DNA of 64,000 nt from TMP-86 sp046347195 (GTDB lineage Bacteria; Pseudomonadota; Gammaproteobacteria; Steroidobacterales; Steroidobacteraceae): positions 71,471 to 135,470 of the forward strand of contig JAXMGQ010000007.1 of NCBI GenBank assembly GCA_046347195.1, written 5' to 3'. Under the pieces are notes generated by a model, which saw only the letters and a list, made by a program, of their open reading frames with translations, searched no databases and was not told the origin of the DNA. This document shows positions 45,801 through 54,214 of the stretch, one piece after another (positions within the stretch are counted from its first letter, which is position 1; every line of letters starts with the position of its first letter). The position numbers and the translations under genes are program-made.

Positions 45801-45833
45801 CGTCCCGAATCATGGGCGCGCGCCGCGCGAAGG

Positions 45834-45855
45834 TGCCCGGCACGAATGCCGGGCA
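45834..45855. terminator. hairpin between convergent galU and rhlE
   Basis: TGCCCGGCA (45834-45842) and TGCCGGGCA (45847-45855) form a 9-bp stem with a CGAA loop. Neither side has a clear T-run; it may still serve both genes. Confidence 0.5.
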
Positions 45856-45864
45856 TTGCCGTTC

Positions 45865-47193
45865 CTAGCGGAAACCGCGTTGATGACGCCGGCCGCCCCG
45901 GCCGGCGGCCGGGTGAGCGCGCCGCTCGTGCGGACGCGCCGGCTGTCCCTGGGCCTGGCGCGGGTGGCCTCCCGGGGGACGGCCCCCCGGTGCATGGCGG
46001 GCGGGGCGAGCGTTGCCGCGATCCTCGGCCGGCTGATCGGCGCGACCGTGCGGCGTGGCAGGTTCGCTCACGGTGAAGGCGGGCGTCGGCAGCACCGGCA
46101 CACTGCGGCGAAGCACGCGCTCGATGTCGCGCAGCAAGCTGGCCTCGTCCGGGGAGACCAGCGAGACCGCCGCTCCGCCGGCGCCGGCACGGCCCGTTCG
46201 GCCGATGCGATGCACGTAGTCCTCCGGCACGTTCGGCAGCTCGTAGTTGACCACGTGCGGCAGCTCCTTGATGTCGAGCCCGCGGGCGGCGACCTCGGTC
46301 GCCACCAGCGCGATGATGCGACCCTGCTTGAAGGACTCGAGCGCCTTGACGCGCGCCGACTGGCTCTTGTTGCCATGGATGGCCGCCGCCGTGATGCCGG
46401 CGTTCTCGAGCTGCTGGCAGAGGCGGTTGGCGCCATGCTTGGTCCGCGTGAACACGAGCACCTGGTGCCAGTCACCCTCGCGGATCAGGTGCACCAGCAG
46501 GTGGCGCTTGTGCTCCTTGGGCACGCGATAGGCCTGCTGTTCGACGATCTCGACGGCGGCATTGCGCGGTGTCACCTGGATGGTGGCCGGATCGCGAAGC
46601 AGCCGGCCCGCGAGGGCGCGGATCTCATCGGAGTAGGTGGCCGAGAACAGCAGGTTCTGGCGGACCTCGGGCAACAGCCTGATGACGCGCCGTATGTCGT
46701 GGATGAAGCCCATGTCGAGCATCCGGTCCGCCTCATCGAGCACGAACATGCGCACCCGCGACAGGTCGAGCGCACCCTGCTGCTCGAGGTCGAGCAGCCG
46801 TCCGGGTGTCGCGACCAGCAGGTCGCATCCGGCGCGAAGATGCGTGATCTGCGGGTTGATGTTCACTCCGCCGAACACGACCTGGGTGCGGATGCGAAGG
46901 TACTTGCCATAGACGCGTGCATTGTCGGCGACCTGCGCGGCAAGTTCGCGCGTGGGGGTGAGCACGAGCGCCCGCGGTGCCGCGCCGCGATCGTTTGCCT
47001 CGCTCAGCTTCTGCAGGATGGGCAGCACGAAGCCGGCCGTCTTGCCCGTGCCGGTCTGCGCACCGGCGAGGACATCCCTGCCGGCGAGCACCGCGGGAAT
47101 CGCCTCGCGCTGAATGGGAGTGGGGGTGTCGTAGCCCTTGTCGGAAACGGCACGCAGGATGTCGGGGATGAGCCCGAGTTCGGTGAATGTCAT
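45865..47193 (-). CDS. rhlE: DEAD-box RNA helicase RhlE
   Basis: A 442-aa helicase from the ATG at 47193. The Q motif (YDTPTPIQREAIP), Walker A (AQTGTGKT), PTRELAAQ, TPGRLLDL, DEAD box (VLDEADRMLD), SAT (LFSATYS), and domain 2 motifs TEVAARGLDI and HRIGRTGRAG are complete. The last 65 residues are a basic Arg/Gly/Pro tail that probably binds RNA. RhlE proteins act in ribosome assembly and RNA decay, often in the cold. It is divergent from the transporter gene and has a leader of about 160 nt. Confidence 0.95.
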   Translation of the reverse strand: MTFTELGLIPDILRAVSDKGYDTPTPIQREAIPAVLAGRDVLAGAQTGTGKTAGFVLPILQKLSEANDRGAAPRALVLTPTRELAAQVADNARVYGKYLRIRTQVVFGGVNINPQITHLRAGCDLLVATPGRLLDLEQQGALDLSRVRMFVLDEADRMLDMGFIHDIRRVIRLLPEVRQNLLFSATYSDEIRALAGRLLRDPATIQVTPRNAAVEIVEQQAYRVPKEHKRHLLVHLIREGDWHQVLVFTRTKHGANRLCQQLENAGITAAAIHGNKSQSARVKALESFKQGRIIALVATEVAARGLDIKELPHVVNYELPNVPEDYVHRIGRTGRAGAGGAAVSLVSPDEASLLRDIERVLRRSVPVLPTPAFTVSEPATPHGRADQPAEDRGNARPARHAPGGRPPGGHPRQAQGQPARPHERRAHPAAGRGGRRHQRGFR

Positions 47194-47391
47194 TGAAACT
47201 CTTTTGTGAACTGGTGTTGGCTCGCACGGCGCGCTGGTGCTTTCGCATCGCGCAGCGGTCAGTTGCGAGTGGGGTGAATCGACGAAGCTCGTCCCTTCGA
47301 GGGGCGTTGCTGCGAGCACAGGGTGCGGTACTGACCGGTACCGCACGAACCTGGCGGGCGGCACTGTACAGGTTTACAGCCACCCTGTCCA
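47194..47391 (-). promoter_or_regulatory. rhlE promoter and long structured leader
   Basis: On the minus strand TGGACA (47391-47386), a 17-base spacer and TACAGT (47368-47363) form a good promoter. The transcript would start near 47356, giving a leader of about 163 nt. Within its first 35 nt is a perfect 9-bp hairpin (47323-47331 with 47338-47346, 6-base loop), which could protect the 5' end or regulate translation. No other gene lies in this stretch. Confidence 0.55.
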
Positions 47392-47402
47392 CAACGTCTA
47401 CA

Positions 47403-48296
47403 ATGCGTGCCGTGAACACTGCTGCGCGATCCTCCCTCCTCATGCCCGTGGCCGCGGCGGTGGCCGCGATGGGCTTCATCCAGGTCGGCGCCTCGATCAT
47501 CAAGGGCCTGTTCCCGGCCGTGGGGGCACAGGGTGCGACCCTCCTGCGCTTAGGGGTAGCGAGCCTCGTGATGCTCGCGATCTGGCGTCCCTGGCGCTCC
47601 CGCGCTGCCGGTCTTCCGTGGCGCTGGATCTGCGCCTACGGGATCTCGCTCGGCTGCATGAACTCGGTCTTCTATGCCTCGCTGAGCCGCATCCCGCTAG
47701 GCATCGCCGTCTCGCTGGAGTTCGTCGGTCCGCTGGGTGTGGCGCTCATGTCCTCCCGCCGGGCGATGGACTTCATCTGGGTGTTGCTCGCCGCTGCCGG
47801 CATCCTGCTGCTCATGCCCACCGGCATCACGGGCCAGCGAGTCGACCCAGTGGGAGTGGCGCTGGCATTGGGAGCAGGATTCTTCTGGGCCTTGTACATC
47901 ATCTTCGGAAAACGCGCCGGGAGTGGCGGGAGCGGGCCGGCCGTTGCCTACGGCTCCTGCATCGCCACCCTCGCGGTGCTGCCCTTCGGCCTTGCGCAGG
48001 CGGCACACGGCGTGCTCGAACCCGGGGTGCTGCCCGCGGCCATCGCAGTGGCGATGCTCTCCAGCGCGATTCCCTACTCGCTGGAGATGGGTGCGATGAC
48101 GCGCCTGCCGGCCCGCACGTTCGGCGTGCTGATGAGCGTGGAGCCTGGCATCGGGGCCGCGGTGGGCTACGCGCTGCTGGGTGAAAGACTGGCACCGCTC
48201 CAGTTGCTCGCGATCGGCTGCATCATCGCCGCATCGGTGGGCAGCGTGCGGTCGCATGCCGTGGCCAGCGCGGCGGACAGCGCGTTGCACGAGTAG
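47403..48296 (+). CDS. EamA-family exporter, RhtA-like
   Basis: A 297-aa inner membrane protein with ten hydrophobic helices in two EamA repeats, the size of E. coli RhtA (threonine/homoserine exporter). Family-like segments are MGFIQVGASIIKGLFPAVGA, SLEFVGPLGVALMSSRR and GVLMSVEPGIGAAVGYALLGE. It probably exports amino acids or other small metabolites by proton exchange; the substrate is not certain. The ATG at 47403 and a GTG at 47412 are both possible starts. A 15-bp tandem repeat begins 6 bases after the stop. Confidence 0.85.
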   Translation: MRAVNTAARSSLLMPVAAAVAAMGFIQVGASIIKGLFPAVGAQGATLLRLGVASLVMLAIWRPWRSRAAGLPWRWICAYGISLGCMNSVFYASLSRIPLGIAVSLEFVGPLGVALMSSRRAMDFIWVLLAAAGILLLMPTGITGQRVDPVGVALALGAGFFWALYIIFGKRAGSGGSGPAVAYGSCIATLAVLPFGLAQAAHGVLEPGVLPAAIAVAMLSSAIPYSLEMGAMTRLPARTFGVLMSVEPGIGAAVGYALLGERLAPLQLLAIGCIIAASVGSVRSHAVASAADSALHE

Positions 48297-48302
48297 CCTG
48301 TC

Positions 48303-48347
48303 GCCGCAGCCTCACTGGCCGCAGCCTCACTGGCCGGCGCCTCACTG
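48303..48347 (+). repeat. three 15-bp tandem repeats between convergent genes
   Basis: GCCGCAGCCTCACTG occurs at 48303-48317 and 48318-48332, with a variant (GCCGGCGCCTCACTG) at 48333-48347. The last unit covers the stop codon of the DUF2799 gene on the minus strand. Confidence 0.85.
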
Positions 48348-48980
48348 ATTGTCGGCGAACCGGCTGCGCCAGGCCTGCAGATCGTCCTCGCTGCGCTGCA
48401 GTTCGCGCTCCAGCTGCGGGATCTCCGCCTCCATCTGCCCGGCACGCTCGACCAGCTGGTGCGTCGCGACCAGTGCGTGTGCGCGGTCCTCTGGAATGGA
48501 TTCCGGGCTGACGATGGCGGCGGCATTGCCGATGATCTCGTGCTGGATCCGATCGCGCTCATGGCGCGCGGCCGAGAGCCGCGACGCGGCGGCATCGACC
48601 CGGCTCTGCAGCACGTACAGTTCGTGCCCACGCCGGTAGGAGGCGAGGAACCCGCGCTCCAGCGGCGCGGGGCACACGCCGCCGTAGCTATCGCCGTTCA
48701 CGCCGGCGCGATAACCGTTGGCGGGCTGACAGTACTCATGCAGGCCTTCGTCGCGGCCGGCCTGGTAGGCGCTGAAGTCGGAGCGTATGCCGTGCTTGGC
48801 GCAGGCAGTCTGGTAGTACCCGAAGTGCTCGGCGGAGCGGCCGTGGGCGCCATCCTGGTAACCGATGGCACGCCAGTCGACAGCCGTGCATTCCTTGGCG
48901 CTCATGCTGCTGCAGCCCGCGAGGATCGCCGGGATCAGGACGAACAGGACACGTGCGCCGCGTCCAACGTGCAGGCCCAT
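48342..48980 (-). CDS. DUF2799-family lipoprotein
   Basis: A 212-aa protein from the ATG at 48980 (a GTG three codons upstream is possible). The signal ends in a lipobox, ILAGCSS, so it should be lipid-anchored. Residues about 30-110 match the DUF2799 pattern: DWRAIGYQDGAHGRS, CAKHGIRSDFSAYQAGRDEG and CQPANGYRAGVNG, with paired Cys. The last 90 residues are an alpha-helical, probably coiled-coil region rich in Glu and Arg. Function of the family is unknown. It is followed downstream by tandem repeats that include its stop codon. Confidence 0.85.
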   Translation of the reverse strand: MGLHVGRGARVLFVLIPAILAGCSSMSAKECTAVDWRAIGYQDGAHGRSAEHFGYYQTACAKHGIRSDFSAYQAGRDEGLHEYCQPANGYRAGVNGDSYGGVCPAPLERGFLASYRRGHELYVLQSRVDAAASRLSAARHERDRIQHEIIGNAAAIVSPESIPEDRAHALVATHQLVERAGQMEAEIPQLERELQRSEDDLQAWRSRFADNQ

Positions 48981-49102
48981 ACGGGTCACCCACAGAGGCC
49001 TCCCGGATCGGGAGCGTGATCACGATAGCCGGGCAGGCAGGACCCGGATGTGCAGCCCGTCACAGCATCGGACCGGCGGGGCGTGACGCACCCGACAGGG
49101 CC

Positions 49103-50623
49103 TCAACGGCGCAGGAGGTTGCCCAACACCCCGCGGATGATCTCGCGGCCGACACTCGAGCCGATGCTGCGGAATGCCGACCGTGCCGCGCTTTCGGCCA
49201 GCCCCTCGTGCTTGCCGCCGCGCGGGCCGGTGCTGCCCAACAGCGCGTCCTTGAGCTTGCCCAGCAGGCCGCCATCTCCCGCCAATGGCGGCGGTGGCAC
49301 CGCGGCGGACGGGCTCGCGCCGCCGGCGGCGGCGGCTGCGCCGGCCGCGGCTGCACGGCCCTTGAGCTTCTCGTACGCAGACTCGCGATCGACTGCCTTT
49401 TCGTAGACGCCGGCGACCAGCGAGTCGGTGATCAGCGCGCGGCGCTGCTCCGGGGTGATCGGGCCGATCTGGCTGCCGGGCGGAATCACGAACACGCGCT
49501 CGGTGACCGAGGGACGCCCGCCCGCATCCAGCAGGCTCACCAGCGCCTCGCCGACCGCGAGCTCCGTGATCGCCTTCTGCAGGTCGAGCTGCGGGTTGCC
49601 GCGCATGGTGTCAGCGGCCGACTTCACCGCGGCCTGATCGCGCGGAGTGAACGCGCGCAGCGCGTGCTGCACGCGATTGCCGAGCTGCGCGAGCACGGTG
49701 TCGGGCACATCGAGCGGGTTTTGCGTGGCGAAGAACACGCCCACGCCCTTGCTGCGCACCAGCCGCACCACCAACTCGATGCGTTCGAGCAGGACCTTCG
49801 GTGCATCGGTGAACAGCAGGTGAGCCTCGTCGAAGAAGAACACCAGCTTCGGCTTGTCGAGGTCCCCGACCTCCGGAAGGCTCTCGTACAGCTCGCTCAG
49901 CATCCACAGCAGGAAGGTGGCGTACAGCCTGGGGCTCGTCATCAGGCGATCCGCCGCCAGGATGTTGACCACGCCCTGGCCGCCCACCGTCTGCATGAAG
50001 TCCGCGATGTTGAGCATCGGCTCGCCGAAGAACTTGTCCCCGCCCTGCGCCTCGATCTGCAACAGGCCGCGCTGGATGGCGCCGATGCTCGCCGGCGAGA
50101 CGTTGCCGTACTCGGTGGTGAACTGGCTGGCGGCGTCGCCCACGTGCTGCAGCATCGCGCGCAGGTCCTTGAGGTCGAGCAGCAGGAGCCCCGCGTCATC
50201 GGCGATCTTGAACACGAGCTGCAGTACGCCCGCCTGGGTCTCGTTCAGGTCGAGCATGCGCGACAGCAGCAGCGGTCCCATGTCACTGATGGTGGCGCGC
50301 ACCGGATGACCCTGCTCGCCGAACACATCCCACAACGTCGCGGGGCAGGAGGCCGGCGCCGGCGCGGCGAGGCCTCGCTCCTTCAGCACGCCCGCCAGCT
50401 TCTCGCCGATCACGCCCTTCTGTGTGATGCCGGTAAGGTCGCCCTTGATGTCCGCCATGAACACCGGCACGCCCTGGCGGCTGAAGTTCTCCGCCATCGA
50501 CTGCAAGGTGATGGTCTTGCCCGTGCCGGTCGCACCGGTGATCAGGCCATGGCGATTCGACATCGACGGCAGGAGGAAGCACTGGATGGCGCCGTGCTGG
50601 GCGAGCAGGATGGGCGAGCTCAT
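49103..50623 (-). CDS. HerA-like ATPase (DUF853 / YjgR family)
   Basis: A 506-aa protein from the ATG at 50623. Walker A is GLITGATGTGKTITLQ and Walker B is KLVFFFDEAHLLF; VFFATQNPLDVPD and HALRAFTPRDQAAVKSA are typical of the DUF853 family of HerA/FtsK-type ATPases. A hydrophobic Ala-rich linker leads to a C-terminal segment ending in IIRGVLGNLLRR that may bind a partner or membrane. The family is widespread in proteobacteria and has no agreed function. It lies next to tRNA-Asn. Confidence 0.9.
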   Translation of the reverse strand: MSSPILLAQHGAIQCFLLPSMSNRHGLITGATGTGKTITLQSMAENFSRQGVPVFMADIKGDLTGITQKGVIGEKLAGVLKERGLAAPAPASCPATLWDVFGEQGHPVRATISDMGPLLLSRMLDLNETQAGVLQLVFKIADDAGLLLLDLKDLRAMLQHVGDAASQFTTEYGNVSPASIGAIQRGLLQIEAQGGDKFFGEPMLNIADFMQTVGGQGVVNILAADRLMTSPRLYATFLLWMLSELYESLPEVGDLDKPKLVFFFDEAHLLFTDAPKVLLERIELVVRLVRSKGVGVFFATQNPLDVPDTVLAQLGNRVQHALRAFTPRDQAAVKSAADTMRGNPQLDLQKAITELAVGEALVSLLDAGGRPSVTERVFVIPPGSQIGPITPEQRRALITDSLVAGVYEKAVDRESAYEKLKGRAAAAGAAAAAGGASPSAAVPPPPLAGDGGLLGKLKDALLGSTGPRGGKHEGLAESAARSAFRSIGSSVGREIIRGVLGNLLRR

Positions 50624-50681
50624 GGGGTACCTTCGCGGTGGAGGGCGGCTGGGCGCGGGATGGGAGAAGTCGTTTGGTTGT

Positions 50682-50756
50682 TGGCTCCCCGGGGGTGATT
50701 CGAACACCCGACCAACGGATTAACAGTCCGTCGCTCTACCGCTGAGCTACCGGGGA
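50682..50756 (-). tRNA. tRNA-Asn (GTT)
   Basis: A complete cloverleaf on the minus strand with encoded CCA: acceptor TCCCCGG pairs with CCGGGGA, the D arm is GCTCAGCGGTAGAGC, the anticodon loop is CTGTTAA with anticodon GTT, and the T loop is TTCGAAT. It lies 58 bases before the HerA-like gene start. Confidence 0.97.
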
Positions 50757-50834
50757 ATTGTCGGAAAGAGGCGCGGATTGTCGGGAAGCCGCGCATCGAA
50801 GTCAAGGAACCGGACCGGTCGGCAATGGCCCTCG

Positions 50835-50861
50835 TTCAGGCACTTCAGGCACTTCAGGCAC
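50835..50861 (+). repeat. three 9-bp tandem repeats at the aspC 3' end
   Basis: TTCAGGCAC occurs three times without mismatch at 50835-50843, 50844-50852 and 50853-50861, followed by a partial unit. The third unit contains the stop codon of the minus-strand aminotransferase, so the repeat spans its end. Confidence 0.85.
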
Positions 50862-52056
50862 TTCGGGCCGCCGGCCGGTCCAGCGCGGCAGCCATCCGCG
50901 CCAGCGCGTCTTCGAGGGTTGCAAGGCTGCAGGCGAAGGACAGGCGCATGTGCCCCGGTGCGCCAAAGCCCGAGCCGGGCACGACCGCCACGCCCGCCTG
51001 CACCAGCAGGTACTCGGCGAAGGCATTGTCATCGGCGATGCTCAAGTTTCGCATCGCGCCCTGCACGTTCGCGAACGCATAGAACGTGCCGGCGCCGGGC
51101 CGGCAGCTCACGCCGGGCAGGCGGTTCAGCCCCGCGACGATGAAGTCGTGGCGCTGGCGGTAGGCCTTGTTCATCTCGGCGACGCAGGACTGGTCGGCGT
51201 TCAGCGCCACCGTGGCGGCGCGCTGCGACATGCTCGCGGGGTTGGAGGTGGACTGGCCCTGGATGGTGGCCATGGCGGTGGCGAGTTCGGCGGGCGCGCC
51301 GCAATAGCCGATGCGCCAGCCGGTCATCGCGTAGGCCTTGGAGTGGCCGTTGATGGTGACGGTGCGATCGTAGAGGCCCGGGTTCGCCTGCGCGAAGCTC
51401 GTGAAGGCTTCCGGCGCCCAGTAGATGTGCTCGTACATCTCATCCGAGGCGATGACGATCTGCGGGTGCTCGGCGAGCACGGCGCCCAACGCGGCCAGTT
51501 CGGCCCGCGTATAGGCGGCGCCGGTCGGGTTGCTCGGGCTGTTGAGCATGAACAGTCGCGTTCGCGGAGTGATCGCGGCGCGCAGTTGTTCCGGGGTAAT
51601 CTTGAAACCCTGCTCCTGTCCCGCAAATATCGACACGGGCTTGCCATCGGCCAGCAGCACCATGTCCGGGTAGGACACCCAGTAGGGGGCGGGGATGATG
51701 CACTCATCGCCCGGGTCGAGAACCGCGGCGCACAGGTTGAAGCAGGTTTGCTTCGCACCGCAGGACACCACGATCTGCTGGCGCGTGTAGGTCAGCTCGT
51801 TGTCGCGCTTGAACTTGGCGATGATCGCGTCCTTGAGCTCGACGGTGCCATCGACGTTGGTGTAGCGCGTGATGCCCTTGCGGATGGCCTCGATGCCTCC
51901 TTCTGCGATGTGTGCCGGCGTATCGAAGTCCGGCTCGCCGGCGCCCAGGCCGATGATGTCCTTGCCTTCGGCCTTGAGGCGGGCGGCGCGGGCGGTGACG
52001 GCGAGGGTGGGTGAGGGCTTGACCTTCCTGACACGCTGGGAGACTTGCACGGGCAC
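50854..52056 (-). CDS. class I aminotransferase, aspartate aminotransferase type
   Basis: A 400-aa PLP enzyme from a GTG at 52056 with a GAGG site. The sequence resembles Ib-type AspC: RVRKVKPSPTLAVTARAARL, IGLGAGEPDFDTPAHI, NSPSNPTGAAYTRAEL, and the PLP Lys in NGHSKAYAMTGWRIGY; GHMRLSFACS holds the substrate Arg. It likely exchanges amino groups between aspartate and 2-oxoglutarate, possibly also prephenate as in some type Ib enzymes. It is divergent from uvrB. Confidence 0.92.
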   Translation of the reverse strand: MPVQVSQRVRKVKPSPTLAVTARAARLKAEGKDIIGLGAGEPDFDTPAHIAEGGIEAIRKGITRYTNVDGTVELKDAIIAKFKRDNELTYTRQQIVVSCGAKQTCFNLCAAVLDPGDECIIPAPYWVSYPDMVLLADGKPVSIFAGQEQGFKITPEQLRAAITPRTRLFMLNSPSNPTGAAYTRAELAALGAVLAEHPQIVIASDEMYEHIYWAPEAFTSFAQANPGLYDRTVTINGHSKAYAMTGWRIGYCGAPAELATAMATIQGQSTSNPASMSQRAATVALNADQSCVAEMNKAYRQRHDFIVAGLNRLPGVSCRPGAGTFYAFANVQGAMRNLSIADDNAFAEYLLVQAGVAVVPGSGFGAPGHMRLSFACSLATLEDALARMAAALDRPAARSA

Positions 52057-52158
52057 GGCTGGGAAACCTCGACGGATGTGGGACGCGCGCAGTGTACGAA
52101 ATCCTCCCCGGAGCGCCAACCGCATTGCATTCGGCCACTTCTTCGGGACAATCGGCAC

Positions 52159-54150
52159 ATGAACTTCGAACTCACGGGTGGCTACCAACCTGCCGGCGAT
52201 CAGCCGGAGGCGATCTCCCGGCTGGTGGACGGATTGAAGGAGGGCCTCGCTCACCAGACCCTGCTGGGGGTCACGGGTTCGGGGAAGACCTTCACCATCG
52301 CGAACGTCATCGCACAGGTGCAGCGGCCCACGCTGGTGCTGGCCCACAACAAGACCCTGGCCGCCCAGCTCTACGGTGAGTTCAGGGAGTTCTTCCCGAA
52401 GAACGCCGTGGAGTATTTCGTCTCCTACTACGACTACTACCAGCCCGAGGCCTACGTTCCCTCCTCGGACACCTACATCGAGAAGGATTCCTCGATCAAC
52501 GAGCACATCGAGCAGATGAGGCTCTCCGCCACGAAGGCACTGCTCGAGCGGCCCGATGCGATCGTGGTCGCCACGGTGTCCGCCATCTACGGCCTCGGCG
52601 ACCCCAAGGCCTACCTCAGCATGGTGCTGCACGTCTCGCGAGGCGATCCGCTCGACCAGCGCAAGCTCCTGCGGCGCCTGGCGGACATGCAGTACACGCG
52701 CAACGAGATCGACCTTCACCAGGGCACCTTCCGGGTGCGCGGTGACGTCATCGACATCTTCCCGGCGGAATCCGAGCGCGAGGCGGTGCGCATCGAGCTG
52801 TTCGACGATGTGGTGGATGCCTTGAGCCTGTTCGATCCGCTCACCGGCGAGGTGATGCGCAAGGTGCCGCGGCTGACCGTGTTCCCCTCCACGCACTACG
52901 TGACGCCGCGCGAGCGTGTTCATCAGGCCGTCGGCGAGATCCGCGAGGAGTTGCGCAGCCGACTGCTGGAGCTGCAGGGAGCGGGCAAGCTGCTCGAGGC
53001 GCAGCGCCTGCAGCAACGCACCACCTTCGACCTGGAGATGATGAACGAGGTGGGCTATTGCTCGGGGATCGAGAACTATTCGCGCTACCTGTCGGGCCGG
53101 CAGGCCGGCGAGCCGCCACCGTGCATGTTCGACTACCTGCCCGCGAATGCGCTGCTGGTCATCGACGAAAGCCATCAGACCATTCCGCAGCTCGGCGCCA
53201 TGTACCGTGGTGACCGTTCGCGCAAGGAGACGCTGGTGGAGTATGGCTTCCGCTTGCCGTCCGCCCTGGACAACCGGCCGCTGCGTTTCGATGAGTTCGA
53301 GCGGCTGGCGCCGCAGACCATCTACGTCTCCGCGACCCCGGGACCCTACGAGACCGGCCTGTCAGGACAGATCGTCGAGCAGGTGGTGAGGCCCACCGGG
53401 CTCGTCGACCCGGAAGTGGAACTGCGGCCGGTGCGGGCGCAGGTCGATGACCTGCTGTCCGAGATTCGTGATCGCGTGAGCCGGCATGAAAGGGTGCTGG
53501 TGACGACGCTCACCAAGCGCATGGCCGAGGATCTCACCGAGTATCTCAACGAACACCAGGTCAAGGTCCGTTACCTGCACTCGGACGTGGAGACGGTGGA
53601 ACGCTCCGAGATCATCCGCGACCTGCGGCTGGGCAAGTTCGATGTCATCGTCGGCATCAACCTCCTGCGTGAGGGCCTGGACATGCCCGAGGTGTCGCTG
53701 GTCGCCATCCTCGATGCCGACAAGGAGGGATTCCTTCGCTCGGAGGGTTCGCTGATCCAGACCATCGGCCGGGCCGCCCGCAACATCAACGGCAAGGCCA
53801 TCCTGTATGCCGATACGCGCACCGGCTCGATCGAGCGGGCGCTGGCCGAGACCGAGCGACGTCGCGCGAGGCAGATCGACTTCAATCGCATCCACGGCAT
53901 CACCCCCCGCAGCATCGTCAAGGGGGTCACCGATGTCATGGAGGGTGCGCGCAGCTCAGGCCCCGACCGTCCGGGGGGCGAAGCCGGGGAGGTGGTCCCC
54001 GAGCAGGCGGTCAAGCGCATCAAGAAGCTGGAAGCGGAGATGTTCAAGCTGGCGCGAAACCTCGAATTCGAGCAGGCTGCGCGCCTGAGGGACGAGATCC
54101 AGCGGCTCAGGGCCTCGGCCTTTGGCATGCCCGACAAGCGCGCCGGTTGA
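52159..54150 (+). CDS. uvrB: excinuclease ABC subunit B
   Basis: A 663-aa helicase-like repair protein from the ATG at 52159. Walker A is LLGVTGSGKTFTIANVI, the beta-hairpin is YYDYYQPEAYVPSSDTYIEK split near residue 92, and later motifs are VIDESHQTIPQ, LREGLDMPEVSLVAILDADK and IQTIGRAARN. The UvrC-interacting UVR domain is at the C terminus (KLEAEMFKLARNLEFEQAAR). It verifies damage in nucleotide excision repair. No clear LexA box was seen in the 102-bp region shared with aspC. Confidence 0.98.
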   Translation: MNFELTGGYQPAGDQPEAISRLVDGLKEGLAHQTLLGVTGSGKTFTIANVIAQVQRPTLVLAHNKTLAAQLYGEFREFFPKNAVEYFVSYYDYYQPEAYVPSSDTYIEKDSSINEHIEQMRLSATKALLERPDAIVVATVSAIYGLGDPKAYLSMVLHVSRGDPLDQRKLLRRLADMQYTRNEIDLHQGTFRVRGDVIDIFPAESEREAVRIELFDDVVDALSLFDPLTGEVMRKVPRLTVFPSTHYVTPRERVHQAVGEIREELRSRLLELQGAGKLLEAQRLQQRTTFDLEMMNEVGYCSGIENYSRYLSGRQAGEPPPCMFDYLPANALLVIDESHQTIPQLGAMYRGDRSRKETLVEYGFRLPSALDNRPLRFDEFERLAPQTIYVSATPGPYETGLSGQIVEQVVRPTGLVDPEVELRPVRAQVDDLLSEIRDRVSRHERVLVTTLTKRMAEDLTEYLNEHQVKVRYLHSDVETVERSEIIRDLRLGKFDVIVGINLLREGLDMPEVSLVAILDADKEGFLRSEGSLIQTIGRAARNINGKAILYADTRTGSIERALAETERRRARQIDFNRIHGITPRSIVKGVTDVMEGARSSGPDRPGGEAGEVVPEQAVKRIKKLEAEMFKLARNLEFEQAARLRDEIQRLRASAFGMPDKRAG

Positions 54151-54214
54151 GTTTACATATTCTGTCCAAATCGGGTCTTTCGTCACATTGCCAGGGAGGG
54201 GGGTCGGATAAACT

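Noticed and set aside
47399..47404. TACAAT as a -10 for the rhtA-like gene
   Set aside because: It overlaps the chosen ATG and the nearest -35 (TTTACA) is 20 bases away; it would only fit a leaderless start at the GTG at 47412.
48303..48347. CRISPR-like repeat
   Set aside because: The units are directly adjacent with no spacers, are only 15 bp, and no cas genes exist; the same applies to the 9-bp repeat at 50835.
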